A stretch of DNA of 64,000 bases, taken from positions 1 to 64,000 of the forward strand of contig NZ_RHNP01000001.1 in the NCBI RefSeq assembly GCF_003950295.1. Reading direction: 5' to 3'. The position numbers and the translations under genes were made by a program. The notes under the pieces were generated by a model. The model was not told where the DNA came from. It made no database searches and was given only the letters and a program-made list of their open reading frames with translations. Below, piece after piece: positions 36,098 through 44,648 of this stretch (the first letter of the stretch is position 1; every line of letters begins with the position of its first letter). The stretch is from Loigolactobacillus iwatensis (GTDB taxonomy: Bacteria; Bacillota; Bacilli; Lactobacillales; Lactobacillaceae).

Positions 36098-36181
36098 GAG
36101 TACTCCTTCGAGGTATGACTCGAGGTTGTACCCGGGGTCGTACTCGAGTTCGTACCCGAGTTCGTACTCGAGTTCGTACTC
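36098..36181. repeat. Seven tandem 12-bp repeats
   Basis: Units of consensus GAGTTCGTACTC, imperfectly palindromic, at 36098, 36110, 36122, 36134, 36146, 36158 and 36170. Units diverge toward the left (for example GAGGTTGTACCC). Read on the minus strand they would encode an EYEL/GYEL series, but the frame (36280 to 36035) begins at TTG with no ribosome site, so I treat this as DNA repeat rather than a gene. Confidence 0.85.
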
Positions 36182-36396
36182 GCCGCCATTAACTAATTTC
36201 AAAAAATAAATGTAGCAAAAAAAGTAAAATAAAAAAGCAGTGATTATCCCCGCCCTGATCAACTTTTGGAGTAACCACAAAAATTATTGCTTTTTTAGTG
36301 TCACTTTTTGGGTTCCTGAGGGTTTTATATATATGTATGCTTAATTAGAAAGAAGTGCTAAACATGTTTGATTCATTTGACCTTCCTGTACTAGGG

Positions 36397-36670
36397 GATG
36401 TTTGGAAAAGCGTTTAAATTCTACTTCGTAATTGAAAATTATTACTAACTTCACTGACGATATCGATCGGACTAGGATGGCCTGAAGCCCGAATCGCTAA
36501 TAATCTTGATGTTTCATCCATTATCGATTCAACTACTACTTCGCAATTACAGTTAGTTATTTACAAAGAGCGCCAAGTTGAAACATGGTAGCCACAGGAA
36601 TCTATCCTTTCAAACACGTTTCCACTAAAGCAGTCAGAAAATACCATTAAAAAATAATTTTTAAACACTG
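36397..36670. repeat. Repeat family A, copy 4 (long, composite)
   Basis: Begins GATGTTTGGAAAAGCGTTT; contains TTCGTAATTGAAAATTATT, GATATCGATCGGACTAGG and GGCCTGAAGCCCGAATCG, then a central insert with AATCTTGATGTTTCATCC and TACTTCGCAATTACAG, and ends TCAAACACGTTTCCAC plus the AGTCAGAAAATACC tail. It looks like a copy carrying extra sequence between its arms. Confidence 0.7.
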
Positions 36671-36827
36671 CCTAAGCTAACACAACTTTTATGCTTAGTT
36701 TCGAGTTGAATTAATTTCACTTAAATATGAAAAGGTTGAGTTTTACTTATTATAAATTTCATTTTATCATGGTTAATAACAAAACTAAACTGTAATAGCC
36801 AATTTTTATTAAGAAATGGGGAAATTA

Positions 36828-38057
36828 ATGATGACACAACTTGCGCGCCGTATCAAAACAACTGACAATGGTTTAACTGATCTTTTTGCGTATGCTAGTA
36901 ACCCGGACCTAATTTCATTCGCTGGTGGTTACCCCAACGATCAACTATTTCCCAAGGCCGAATTACAGGCCGCCTTTTCTGATACTTTGGCCACGGGGGA
37001 TGCTGCTCTCTTCCAATACACCTCAACTTCAGGTTTAGAAAGTTTACGTGAAAAATTCGCTAAGCGGGCTGAACAAGCCGGCGTTCAGGCTACCGCTGCC
37101 AATGTACTTTTAACTCAAGGTGCCCAACAAGGAATCGATTTAACGGCTAAATTATTGTTAAATCCTGGGGATGGGATGGTTGTTGAAGGACCAACTTATT
37201 TAGGCGCATTATCCGCCTTTGATGCTTACGAGCCAACGTACTACGAGGCACCAATGGAAGACGACGGTTTAGATGTTAACGAACTACAAAAAATCCTCAT
37301 GACCCATTCAGTTAAATTTATTTACACAATCCCTGATTTTCAAAATCCAACTGGCGTCACAATGTCACTAGAAAAACGCAAGGCATTGGTTCGCCTGGCC
37401 AATCAATACGACGTTATAATCCTAGAGGACACACCCTACCGTGATTTACGTTTCAGTGGTGAAGCTCTGCCCGCAATCAAATCTTTTGATACTGAAGGCC
37501 GCGTTATTATGTTAGGCAGTTGTTCGAAAATTTTATCACCAAGTTTGCGCCTCGGTTGGCTAATCGCCGACGAAGAGTTATTAAAGCCCATTACGGACCT
37601 AAAATTAGCTAGTGACGTGCAATCGTCCAACTTAACGATGCGCGCAGTTGATCGCTATCTAACCGACAACAATCTAGATCAACACATTCAGGCAATGAAT
37701 ACGGCCTACGCAACTAAAAAAGACGCTATGATGAACGCAATTAAAACCTATTTTCCAGAAGAAATTCACGTTGTTAATCCCGCAGGTGGTTTTTTCATCT
37801 TTATCCAAAACGTTGGTAACTTGGATATGACCCAATTTTTAAAACAAACGATGCTTACCGAAAATATTGCTTACGTTCCCAGTGAACACCTTTTCCCAGT
37901 TAGCAATACTAAAAACGCCGCCCGCCTAAATTACACTAATTTAACCGAAAAGACAATTCAATTAGGCATCCAGAAATTAGGTGGTCAGCTTAAACAGCAC
38001 CTCGCACAAACAAATTGGAATACGGACATTCAGCTGGAATCAATTTCAACGAATTGA
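36828..38057 (+). CDS. PLP-dependent aminotransferase, class I/II (LysN/MocR-type)
   Basis: Fold-type I aminotransferase of about 409 residues. Seen: LISFAGGYPNDQLFP at the N-terminus, VLLTQGAQQGIDLTAK, IPDFQNPTGVTMS, LEDTPYRDL, the PLP lysine in GSCSKILSPSLRLGW and an Arg near RLNYTNL. The group includes 2-aminoadipate and aromatic or branched-chain aminotransferases; exact substrate not determinable. GGGGA lies 7 bases before the ATG at 36828. A weak GCGC/GCGC hairpin with six T follows near 38073-38108. Confidence 0.92.
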   Translation: MMTQLARRIKTTDNGLTDLFAYASNPDLISFAGGYPNDQLFPKAELQAAFSDTLATGDAALFQYTSTSGLESLREKFAKRAEQAGVQATAANVLLTQGAQQGIDLTAKLLLNPGDGMVVEGPTYLGALSAFDAYEPTYYEAPMEDDGLDVNELQKILMTHSVKFIYTIPDFQNPTGVTMSLEKRKALVRLANQYDVIILEDTPYRDLRFSGEALPAIKSFDTEGRVIMLGSCSKILSPSLRLGWLIADEELLKPITDLKLASDVQSSNLTMRAVDRYLTDNNLDQHIQAMNTAYATKKDAMMNAIKTYFPEEIHVVNPAGGFFIFIQNVGNLDMTQFLKQTMLTENIAYVPSEHLFPVSNTKNAARLNYTNLTEKTIQLGIQKLGGQLKQHLAQTNWNTDIQLESISTN

Positions 38058-38174
38058 TTTTAAAGGGCCAACTGATTGCGCTTCCAACGTTGATTAAATC
38101 GCGCTTTTTTGTTTCCCTGATTATCTTTTTGTGGTAAGCTTAGGTTTCTAAAAACATTCGGGGGTATTTAAATT

Positions 38175-39227
38175 ATGAAGATTGTTGTATTAGCAGGTGG
38201 CCGGAGCCCAGAGCGAAATGTATCGTTATCTTCCGGCATAAAAATTACCAACGCTTTACGCGAAAAAGGACATCAAGCAGTTTTAATCGATCTATTTTTG
38301 GGGGATCAGCTCCAAGATGTGACAAACATTGACGAGGTCTTTGACCGTAAACCCGCTCCACAACCCAAAGTGATCAGTGACGAGATTTTAACCAACGCGG
38401 CAATCAACAAATTACGAACGGATGGGACCCGGGGATTATTTGGACCAAACGTTTTAAAAATTTGTCAGGCCGCAGATATCGTTTTTCTAGGTCTTCATGG
38501 TGAAGACGGTGAAAATGGTAAAGTTCAAGCTGTTCTTGATACTTTTGACGTCCGTTACACTGGTAGCGATCCGTTATCTTCTGCCATGGTAATGAATAAA
38601 AAAATATCCAAAGAACTATTGTTCCAAAACAAGATTAAAACAGCGCGTTACGTTGCTGTTTCGAAAAATGACGCCGAGGTCCCACCAATGGATTTTGGCT
38701 TTCCCGTCGTTGTTAAACCGACTTCTGGTGGTTCCTCAATCGGTATGCATTTCGCTCATGATGCTAATGAACTTAACGCAGCGCTTGCCGATGCATTTCG
38801 TTTCGATAACGAGGCCTTAGTTGAAGAATTCATCAGTGGCCGTGAGTTTTCACTGGGAATCGTCAATGGTATTGCCTTACCTGGAATTGAAATCAAGGTT
38901 AATGATGGTTGGTATGACTTTGAACATAAATTTCAAGATAACAAGACAACCTTTGTGACTCCGCCAGATTTACCCGACGACGTTCATGAAGAGATGAAAT
39001 CAATTGCTTTAAAGACTTTTAAAGTGCTGGAAATGGCAAATTACGGTCGGATTGATTTCTTCGTTAACGCTGATGGTATCTTTGTCATCGAGGCCAACAC
39101 GTTGCCTGGTATGACGCCACTTTCCTTGCTACCTCAAGAAGCAGTCGCTGATGGTATTTCTTACCCAGAATTATGTGATCAGATTGTTAATGGTAAGGTT
39201 GTCACCTACCAACAAAAAGAAATTTAA
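38175..39227 (+). CDS. ddl: D-alanine--D-alanine/D-lactate ligase (Ddl family)
   Basis: ATP-grasp ligase that makes the terminal dipeptide or depsipeptide of peptidoglycan precursors. 350 residues. Seen: [14 protein letters not shown] with the catalytic Glu, [23 protein letters not shown], and RIDFF...[17 protein letters not shown]. In the omega loop, HKF places Phe253 at the position of E. coli DdlB Tyr216. Phe there is characteristic of D-Ala-D-Lac ligases of vancomycin-resistant lactic acid bacteria. Whether this is the only Ddl in the genome cannot be seen. Confidence 0.9.
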   Translation: MKIVVLAGGRSPERNVSLSSGIKITNALREKGHQAVLIDLFLGDQLQDVTNIDEVFDRKPAPQPKVISDEILTNAAINKLRTDGTRGLFGPNVLKICQAADIVFLGLHGEDGENGKVQAVLDTFDVRYTGSDPLSSAMVMNKKISKELLFQNKIKTARYVAVSKNDAEVPPMDFGFPVVVKPTSGGSSIGMHFAHDANELNAALADAFRFDNEALVEEFISGREFSLGIVNGIALPGIEIKVNDGWYDFEHKFQDNKTTFVTPPDLPDDVHEEMKSIALKTFKVLEMANYGRIDFFVNADGIFVIEANTLPGMTPLSLLPQEAVADGISYPELCDQIVNGKVVTYQQKEI

Positions 39228-39235
39228 AGCAGACA

Positions 39236-39271
39236 AAAAAGGACACCCTCTCCCCAGACGGTGTCCTTTTT
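39236..39271. terminator. Terminator between ddl and metE
   Basis: AAAAAGGACACC pairs perfectly with GGTGTCCTTTTT; useful for both converging genes, with six T on the minus side. Confidence 0.93.
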
Positions 39272-39324
39272 GCTGTGACAAAATTCATTTTGCCACACTT
39301 CTGATTTAAATTTTCAATTTTCGA

Positions 39325-41616
39325 CTATTCTTTTACGCCTAATTTAGCACGGACATTATTGCGCGCCTGGACCATGTTCTTCAAAGCAGGAATTGTTTCA
39401 GCCTCTTTACGTGTCTTTAAGCCGCAATCTGGATTAATCCAGAATTGATGAACATCAATAACTTTTAACGCACGATTAATATTCTGTTCAATTTCTTCAA
39501 CTGAAGGAATTCTTGGACTATGAATATCGTAAACACCTAATCCAATTTGCTTATCGTATTTAGTTTGTTCAAAGGCCTTGATACTTTCGCCTTTAGAGCG
39601 TGACGATTCAATTGAGATGACATCAGCATCCAAGGCACTGATTGCTGGTAAGATATCCTCAAAATCAGAATAGCACATATGCGTATGAATCTGTGTCTCA
39701 TCTTTAACGCCAGTTGTGGTAATCTTGAAGGCTTTAACTGCATTATCCAAATACTCTTGACGGTAGCGTGGCTTTAACGGTAATCCTTCACGCAAAGCTG
39801 GTTCATCAACTTGAATAATCTTAATGCCGGCATCTTCCAAGGCCTTAACTTCATGACGCAGAGCCAAACCAATCTGATCAGCAACTAAGTTCTTTGGTAA
39901 ATCATCACGAACAAAACTCCAGTTAATAATAGTAACAGCGGAAGTTAACATGCCCTTAACTAGACGATCGGTCTGTTTTTGTGCAAAAACGGTGTCACGA
40001 ACCGTGATTGGTTCCGTCCACTGAACGTCACCGAAAACTAATGGTGGCTTAACACAACGTGAACCATAGCTTTGAACCCAACCATTTTGGGTTGTGGTGA
40101 AACCTTTTAATTTCTGGCCGAAATATTCAACCATGTCAGTTCGTTCAAATTCACCGTGAACCAAAACATCGATATCTAAATCTTCTTGAATTTTAATCCA
40201 ACGCTTAGTTTCTTTATCCAGAAATTCTTGGTAGGCTTCATTGGATAAATCACCCTTACGCCAAGCTTTTCGGTGGGACCGTACTTCAGGTGATTGGGGA
40301 AAACTACCAATTGTTGTTGTTGGTAAAACCGGTAAGTTCAAAACGCTTTGAGCCTTAACCCGCTGTGGGTAGGCTGAATGACGCTCCGTTTTAGAAGCTA
40401 GAATAGTTTGAACGGCTTCCTTAACTTTAGCGTTATTCCGGTGTTCCGATTGATTCAATCGATCCAATGCATTTTTACTGTCCGCTAATTCGGCCGTAAT
40501 ATCGACACCATTCGCACCCTTGGTCAAGGTTACAATTTCAGCTATTTTTTCATCAGCAAATGCCAAGCCGCCCTTAATTACTGGATCAAGTTTGGCCTCA
40601 TTTTTAACGGTGATTGGCACATGAAGTAATGAATTAGAAGCCTGCAACCAAAGCTGATCCGATTTAACAGCTTGCTCAATCTTGGCGACTAATTCTTGCT
40701 TCTTAGCTAAATCACTACGCCAAATATTTCGGCCATCCACGATACCAGCGGCCAAAACCTTGCCTTCAGGGAAGCCATTTGTTTGAAGGGCCTTGAGATT
40801 TTCACCATGATCGTGAACAAAATCAAGTCCAAAACCAGCAGCTGGTAAGTTGACAATATCTTGATAATAGTCAACGGCCGCAAAGTAAGTTTGAACTAAA
40901 ATTTTAACTTCTGGGGCTGCTTCATGCAGTGTTTCTAAAACTTTTTTATAAAGTTGAATTTCTTTTTTATCCGCTAAAGTGGCTAAGGTTGGTTCATCTA
41001 ATTGAACCCATTTAACACCGGCAGTAGCTAATTCTTTGAAAATCTGAACGTATAGTGGCAAAAGTTCAGCCAACAACTGGTCAAGTAATTCACCACGAAC
41101 ATATTCATCATTAACTTTACTTAACTTCAAGAAGCTAACTGGGCCCAAAATGACTGGCTTACCGTCAATTCCTAATTCAGCCTTAGCTTCCTTGTAATAA
41201 GTCAACCATCGATTATCTAGTAATTGAAAATGAACATGATCTAGTTCAGGAACGATGTAATGGTAGTTTGTATTGAACCATTTAGTCATTTCGGCGGCTA
41301 CAGCATCTTTAGTTCCCCGGGCAATATTATAGTAATCACTTAAACTCAATTTGCTTGTAAAGGTACCGAAACGCTGTGGAACGACACCAAAGGCCGCTGC
41401 TGTATCCAAAACGTGATCATAATTAGAATAATCGGCAACTGGAATTAAATCGACACCGGCAGTCTGCTGCTTTTTTAAATTAGCTAACCGAAGTGCTTTA
41501 GTGCCTTCTAAAAATTCTGTTTCATCAATTTTGTTTGCCCATAAATGTTCCAGTAAGAACTTCCATTCGCGCTTTTCACCAATTCGTGGATAACCAGCAT
41601 TACTACTCTTTACCAT
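39325..41616 (-). CDS. metE: Cobalamin-independent methionine synthase
   Basis: Transfers a methyl group from methyltetrahydrofolate-polyglutamate to homocysteine. A 763-residue two-domain protein. Near the N-terminus [12 protein letters not shown]; zinc ligands in the C-terminal domain are the His/Cys of HTHMCYSDF, the Glu in [10 protein letters not shown] and the Cys of [16 protein letters not shown] marks the start of the C-terminal barrel. Start at 41616 (MVKSSN) with GAGGAGG upstream. A Met-type T-box leader lies immediately before it. Confidence 0.98.
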   Translation of the reverse strand: MVKSSNAGYPRIGEKREWKFLLEHLWANKIDETEFLEGTKALRLANLKKQQTAGVDLIPVADYSNYDHVLDTAAAFGVVPQRFGTFTSKLSLSDYYNIARGTKDAVAAEMTKWFNTNYHYIVPELDHVHFQLLDNRWLTYYKEAKAELGIDGKPVILGPVSFLKLSKVNDEYVRGELLDQLLAELLPLYVQIFKELATAGVKWVQLDEPTLATLADKKEIQLYKKVLETLHEAAPEVKILVQTYFAAVDYYQDIVNLPAAGFGLDFVHDHGENLKALQTNGFPEGKVLAAGIVDGRNIWRSDLAKKQELVAKIEQAVKSDQLWLQASNSLLHVPITVKNEAKLDPVIKGGLAFADEKIAEIVTLTKGANGVDITAELADSKNALDRLNQSEHRNNAKVKEAVQTILASKTERHSAYPQRVKAQSVLNLPVLPTTTIGSFPQSPEVRSHRKAWRKGDLSNEAYQEFLDKETKRWIKIQEDLDIDVLVHGEFERTDMVEYFGQKLKGFTTTQNGWVQSYGSRCVKPPLVFGDVQWTEPITVRDTVFAQKQTDRLVKGMLTSAVTIINWSFVRDDLPKNLVADQIGLALRHEVKALEDAGIKIIQVDEPALREGLPLKPRYRQEYLDNAVKAFKITTTGVKDETQIHTHMCYSDFEDILPAISALDADVISIESSRSKGESIKAFEQTKYDKQIGLGVYDIHSPRIPSVEEIEQNINRALKVIDVHQFWINPDCGLKTRKEAETIPALKNMVQARNNVRAKLGVKE

Positions 41617-41643
41617 ATTAACTTCCTCCTCATTTTTAACCAA

Positions 41644-41935
41644 TAAAAAAACAGTTCCGTCCTAACCAAAGGACGAAACTGTTAAATTTCGTGGTGCCAC
41701 CTTACTTTTCTATTCTTTCGCAAAAATAGACTCTGACAGTACAGTATGATACCTAGACTGTCGTGCTGTTAACGGGCACAACCGTTGTCGCCTAGCTATT
41801 GCTCAACGACACCATTCAGAGATCATCTTCATCGACTTGATCAAGGTCCTCTTCCACCAATTAGGACTCGCTTGTCTCGTTCTCATCAACTACTCTTCTC
41901 GTCTTCATGTTCTCATTTAATTTTCATAATTAATG
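41644..41935 (-). ncRNA. T-box riboswitch, methionine type, before metE
   Basis: The minus strand has the T-box GGTGGCACCACG (41701-41690), then a terminator stem AACAGTTTCGTCC with GGACGGAACTGTT (41682-41650) and seven T. Stem I runs from about 41915, with the AG-rich bulge and a GAAGATGATC segment in which ATG (Met) is a plausible specifier. Met T-boxes before methionine genes are known in Lactobacillales. Low charged tRNA-Met should raise metE expression. Confidence 0.94.
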
Positions 41936-42101
41936 TATAAAGAATAACATCATCATTTATCGCTGTCAACCACATTTTATTATTTACAGGTTTAAATCAT
42001 TTATCTCATGGTAATTTAACTTAAGAAATGTTTTGAATGATGCCCAGATTCTACGCCACAATAATAATTAGTTATTGCTAAAAACCACAAATAATAATCT
42101 T

Positions 42102-42911
42102 TTACGTTAAGAAAGTGAAGTAATGCGTTAAAAAGTCCGCCACGCCATCTTCATCATTGCTGGTTGTCAGTGCCGTTCCATAGGTTTTAATGGCTGCGGG
42201 TGCGTTTGCCATAACAACTCCCACCTGGGCCAGCTGCAACATGCCAATATCATTTTGCTCATTACCAAAAGCCATCAAATTAGCCGGTGACAAGTTAAGG
42301 TGGGTCAGTAATTGGCTTAGGCCTGTTGCCTTATCAACGCCAGGCTTAAGAAATTCAAGTTCATTGGGCAGCGAGCGCACAATGTGAAACTTGTGCTGAA
42401 ACACTTCCGGAATTTGTAAGGCTAATTGGTCCGTCATTTTCGCGTTACTTTTCGAAACGACTTTAGCAAAGGGGCCCGCCGATAATGTTGCAAAAGTTGT
42501 TGGCACAAACTCTAGTAATTGACCTAACGCCGCTTGATAAGTCGATTGAGGTAAATCACTCAGTGAATAAACGCGCTTAAAATCAAGTACATCTAGTGGC
42601 GCCTGAATTTTTTGTGCCAACCGATATAATGGTCGCAGATCATCTTTACTAAGCGCACGCTGTACTAAGGCCGCTTGGGTCACATTGTTGCTAACAACTG
42701 CACCATTAAAATTAATTGAGAAATCATCCGCTTGAAATAAATTCAGGTCATTTAAATAGGGCACAATTGCATTAATTGCCCTGCCAGTGCATAACACAAT
42801 ATATATTCCGTGTTGCCGCAATTGATAAAGTACTTGCTGTGTTCGTGAACTAATTGTCCGCTGCGACGTTAACAATGTACCATCCAGATCCAAAGCAATC
42901 ATTTTAATCAT
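42102..42911 (-). CDS. HAD-superfamily Cof-type phosphatase
   Basis: Cytoplasmic sugar-phosphate or pyridoxal-phosphate phosphatase of the Cof/YidA group. Motif I MIALDLDGTLLTS, motif II CTGRA, and motif III GNEQNDIGMLQLA with a type C2 cap between. 269 residues, normal. GGAGGAATATTAA precedes the ATG. Substrate unknown. The 150 bases downstream, to the metE leader, show nothing recognisable. A second, separate Cof protein lies at 49094-49912. Confidence 0.94.
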   Translation of the reverse strand: MIKMIALDLDGTLLTSQRTISSRTQQVLYQLRQHGIYIVLCTGRAINAIVPYLNDLNLFQADDFSINFNGAVVSNNVTQAALVQRALSKDDLRPLYRLAQKIQAPLDVLDFKRVYSLSDLPQSTYQAALGQLLEFVPTTFATLSAGPFAKVVSKSNAKMTDQLALQIPEVFQHKFHIVRSLPNELEFLKPGVDKATGLSQLLTHLNLSPANLMAFGNEQNDIGMLQLAQVGVVMANAPAAIKTYGTALTTSNDEDGVADFLTHYFTFLT

Positions 42912-43006
42912 TTAATATTCCTCCGCCAATTACATTATACGTGCAGATAAAAAAACGCTTGCATTTCAACTGCCGACTTGCTATTCTGAAGGTAGAAAAA
43001 TAAAGA

Positions 43007-43112
43007 CGTCTTATCCAGAGTGTTTTAGGGAACTGGCCCGGTGAGAACACAGCAACCTACTTGTATGAGCAAGGTGCTAATTCCAGCAGCAACAAGCTGA
43101 AGAGATAAGGAG
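43007..43112 (+). ncRNA. SAM-I riboswitch (S-box)
   Basis: All conserved blocks are visible in order: P1 GTCTTATC (43008), AGGGAACTGGCCC, GGTGAGAAC, AGCAACC, then AAGGTGCTAATTCC and the closing P1 strand AGATAAG (43102). These are the core of the SAM-binding S-box. Binding SAM normally favours terminator formation. A terminator follows and then a 52-residue ORF; no methionine gene is downstream. Confidence 0.95.
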
Positions 43113-43128
43113 CTAAACGTGAGATTCC

Positions 43129-43168
43129 AAACGCTTCTTCGGCTAACAAGCTAAGGGGCGTTTTTATT
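43129..43168 (+). terminator. Expression-platform terminator of the S-box
   Basis: AAACGCTTCTTCGGCT pairs, with G-U pairs, with AGCTAAGGGGCGTTT and is followed by TTATTTT. Its position right after the aptamer marks it as the regulated terminator. Confidence 0.85.
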
Positions 43169-43202
43169 TTCTAAATCAATTTTAGAAAGGATGGAATAGA
43201 TC

Positions 43203-43361
43203 ATGCGCTTATCAGAAGAAAATTTTCGAAAAGTTATCACCGTTAGAACAGATGAACAACCATCAGCCAATGTCACTGCCAACCTCATTCGCCGAGCAAT
43301 GAAGGATGCTTTGGCCCGCCACACAAATACTAATAAACCGGATAAATCAATTAAAGCCTAG
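43203..43361 (+). CDS. Small ORF under S-box control, 52 aa
   Basis: Encodes MRLSEENFRKVITVRTDEQ and on to DKSIKA; basic, soluble, probably helical after residue 20. AAAGGA lies 11 bases before the ATG. It is the only ORF between the S-box terminator and the next promoter, so it is the apparent target of SAM control. I recognise no family. Alternatives: a regulatory leader whose original downstream gene was lost, or a small protein acting on methionine/SAM metabolism. Confidence 0.55.
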   Translation: MRLSEENFRKVITVRTDEQPSANVTANLIRRAMKDALARHTNTNKPDKSIKA

Positions 43362-43421
43362 CGTTTATATCGAACGACGTTTAGGCCCTGCTTCGCTACA
43401 CTATCCAAACAGAAATAAACG

Positions 43422-43430
43422 TGCTATAGT
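43422..43430 (+). promoter_or_regulatory. Extended -10 promoter of the five-hairpin RNA
   Basis: TGC followed by TATAGT; a poor -35 (TATCCA) lies 17 bases upstream. Predicted start is at about 43437, exactly where the first hairpin begins. Confidence 0.5.
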
Positions 43431-43436
43431 ACTCAT

Positions 43437-43546
43437 ATAAGGTGCCAGACCTTATCGGACTTCGAGTCCGAAACGTGTTTAACACGTCCGCACTCTTTAT
43501 GAGTGCCAAAACAGTCACCCCAACTACTTTGGTGGCTGTTTTTTTT
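43437..43546 (+). ncRNA. Candidate small RNA made of five consecutive hairpins
   Basis: Five hairpins follow one another with gaps of 0-4 bases: ATAAGGT/ACCTTAT (43437-43455), CGGAC/GTCCG (43456-43470), ACGTGT/ACACGT (43473-43487), GCACTC/GAGTGC (43490-43506) and the terminator AAAACAGTCACC/GGTGGCTGTTTT (43508-43546) ending in eight T. An extended -10 lies immediately upstream. There is no ORF. I do not recognise the structure as a known RNA family. A small regulatory RNA of about 110 bases is the simplest reading. Confidence 0.6.
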
Positions 43547-43691
43547 ATTTAAAAAGTAGTTTTAAAGGCACCTAAATTTTTGCGTCTTGAAGGATCTGCT
43601 TTAGTTTTGAAACACTCACAAAAGTAGTTTCAAAACAAAAGCCCCGTTCTTCATGGATTCTTATTAAGGTATTCTGCGGTAAGACTAGTTT

Positions 43692-43883
43692 TTAATTTCC
43701 ACCCATGAATTCTTTCAAGCGCTGAATTTCGTCCGCATTTGGTTCGACTTCATTAGATTTAATATCATGAATCCGCTCAACCGAAACGTGGCTGGAAAAC
43801 GCCATTTCATTATCAGTTAAATCATGTTTCTTTTGATATTGGATAATCTGTTCTGCAAAGTCACTTAATTTATGCTCACTCAT
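43692..43883 (-). CDS. Small HTH-like protein, 63 aa (LBP_cg2779-like)
   Basis: A 63-residue helical protein beginning MSEHKLSDFAEQIIQYQKK, with the pattern LTDNEMAFSSHVSVERIHDIKS that resembles an Xre-type helix-turn-helix. It recalls the short LBP_cg2779-type proteins of lactobacilli. GGAAGAG is 13 bases upstream. Isolated, with a possible family A remnant (GTTTTGAAAC hairpin at 43605-43639) downstream. DNA binding is inferred from the HTH pattern only. Confidence 0.7.
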   Translation of the reverse strand: MSEHKLSDFAEQIIQYQKKHDLTDNEMAFSSHVSVERIHDIKSNEVEPNADEIQRLKEFMGGN

Positions 43884-43971
43884 TCTAAAACACTCTTCCT
43901 TTCGTACTTAAAAACACCGGCTATTCAACTATTAATTGTCTTCTACTTAATTATCAGTCTACCACAATCAC

Positions 43972-44490
43972 TCATTTACCGGTATTTTTTAAGTAATCGG
44001 CTAGGGCCCTCTGATAAGCACGCATTGTTACTTCGTCAAAGCAGATCATCGTTACTTGTTGAATCTGTTTTGAGCGCTTTAAAAAGTCTTGGATGGTTGC
44101 TACGGCAATATTGGCCGCATCGGCTAGCGGATAGGCGTAAACTCCCGTACTGATTGATGGAAAGGCAACCGTTTGACAGGCATATTTTTCGGCCAACGCC
44201 AAACTATTTTGGTAACTATTTCGAAGTAACTGTGCCTCATGCTGCTGCCCACCGTGCCAAATCGGTCCCGGTGTGTGAATTACAAACTTGGCCGGTAATA
44301 AAAAACCAGGTGTAATTCGGGCTTCACCAGTTGGGCAGCCGTTAAACTTGCGACAAGCGGCCAATAACTTCGGCCCGGCAGCACGGTGAATTGCACCATC
44401 AACACCGCCACCACCAAGTAAACTAGTATTAGCAGCGTTAACGATTGCGTCGACCCTTGATTTCGTAATATCACCCAGTTGAATTTCCAT
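43972..44490 (-). CDS. Macrodomain protein, O-acetyl-ADP-ribose deacetylase type
   Basis: A single macrodomain of 172 residues that binds or hydrolyses ADP-ribose derivatives. Seen: GDITKSRVDAIVNAAN, the glycine loop LLGGGGVDGAIHRAAG, GEARITPGF and the phosphate loop FPSISTGVYAYPLADA. Start at MEIQLGD (44490) is preferred to an ATG four codons upstream that overlaps the ribosome site GGGA. It is divergent from an unknown ParB-like gene, sharing a 158-base promoter region. Confidence 0.93.
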   Translation of the reverse strand: MEIQLGDITKSRVDAIVNAANTSLLGGGGVDGAIHRAAGPKLLAACRKFNGCPTGEARITPGFLLPAKFVIHTPGPIWHGGQQHEAQLLRNSYQNSLALAEKYACQTVAFPSISTGVYAYPLADAANIAVATIQDFLKRSKQIQQVTMICFDEVTMRAYQRALADYLKNTGK

Positions 44491-44648
44491 GAGTACCGCC
44501 ATCCCTTCACGTTCATTCTAGTCCAAAGTCAGTTCGAGTACCGCCTTTTGTTCAAATTTTACTTCAGAAGGTTAAACTGAAATAAATTTGGCACAGCATT
44601 TAAAATCCAAATAATTTTTTATTTTATAGATATAGAGGCAATTAATCA

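Noticed and set aside
36035-36280. Minus-strand frame encoding a hydrophobic protein with EYEL repeats
   Set aside because: Begins at TTG with no ribosome site and no upstream ATG or GTG choice; the repeat part is better explained as a tandem DNA array between repeat elements.
35890-36670. Insertion sequence
   Set aside because: No transposase ORF or remnant in any frame; the repeats are non-coding.
43437-43546. CRISPR-like array or tracrRNA
   Set aside because: The hairpins are all different in sequence, there are no repeated units with spacers, and no cas gene is present.
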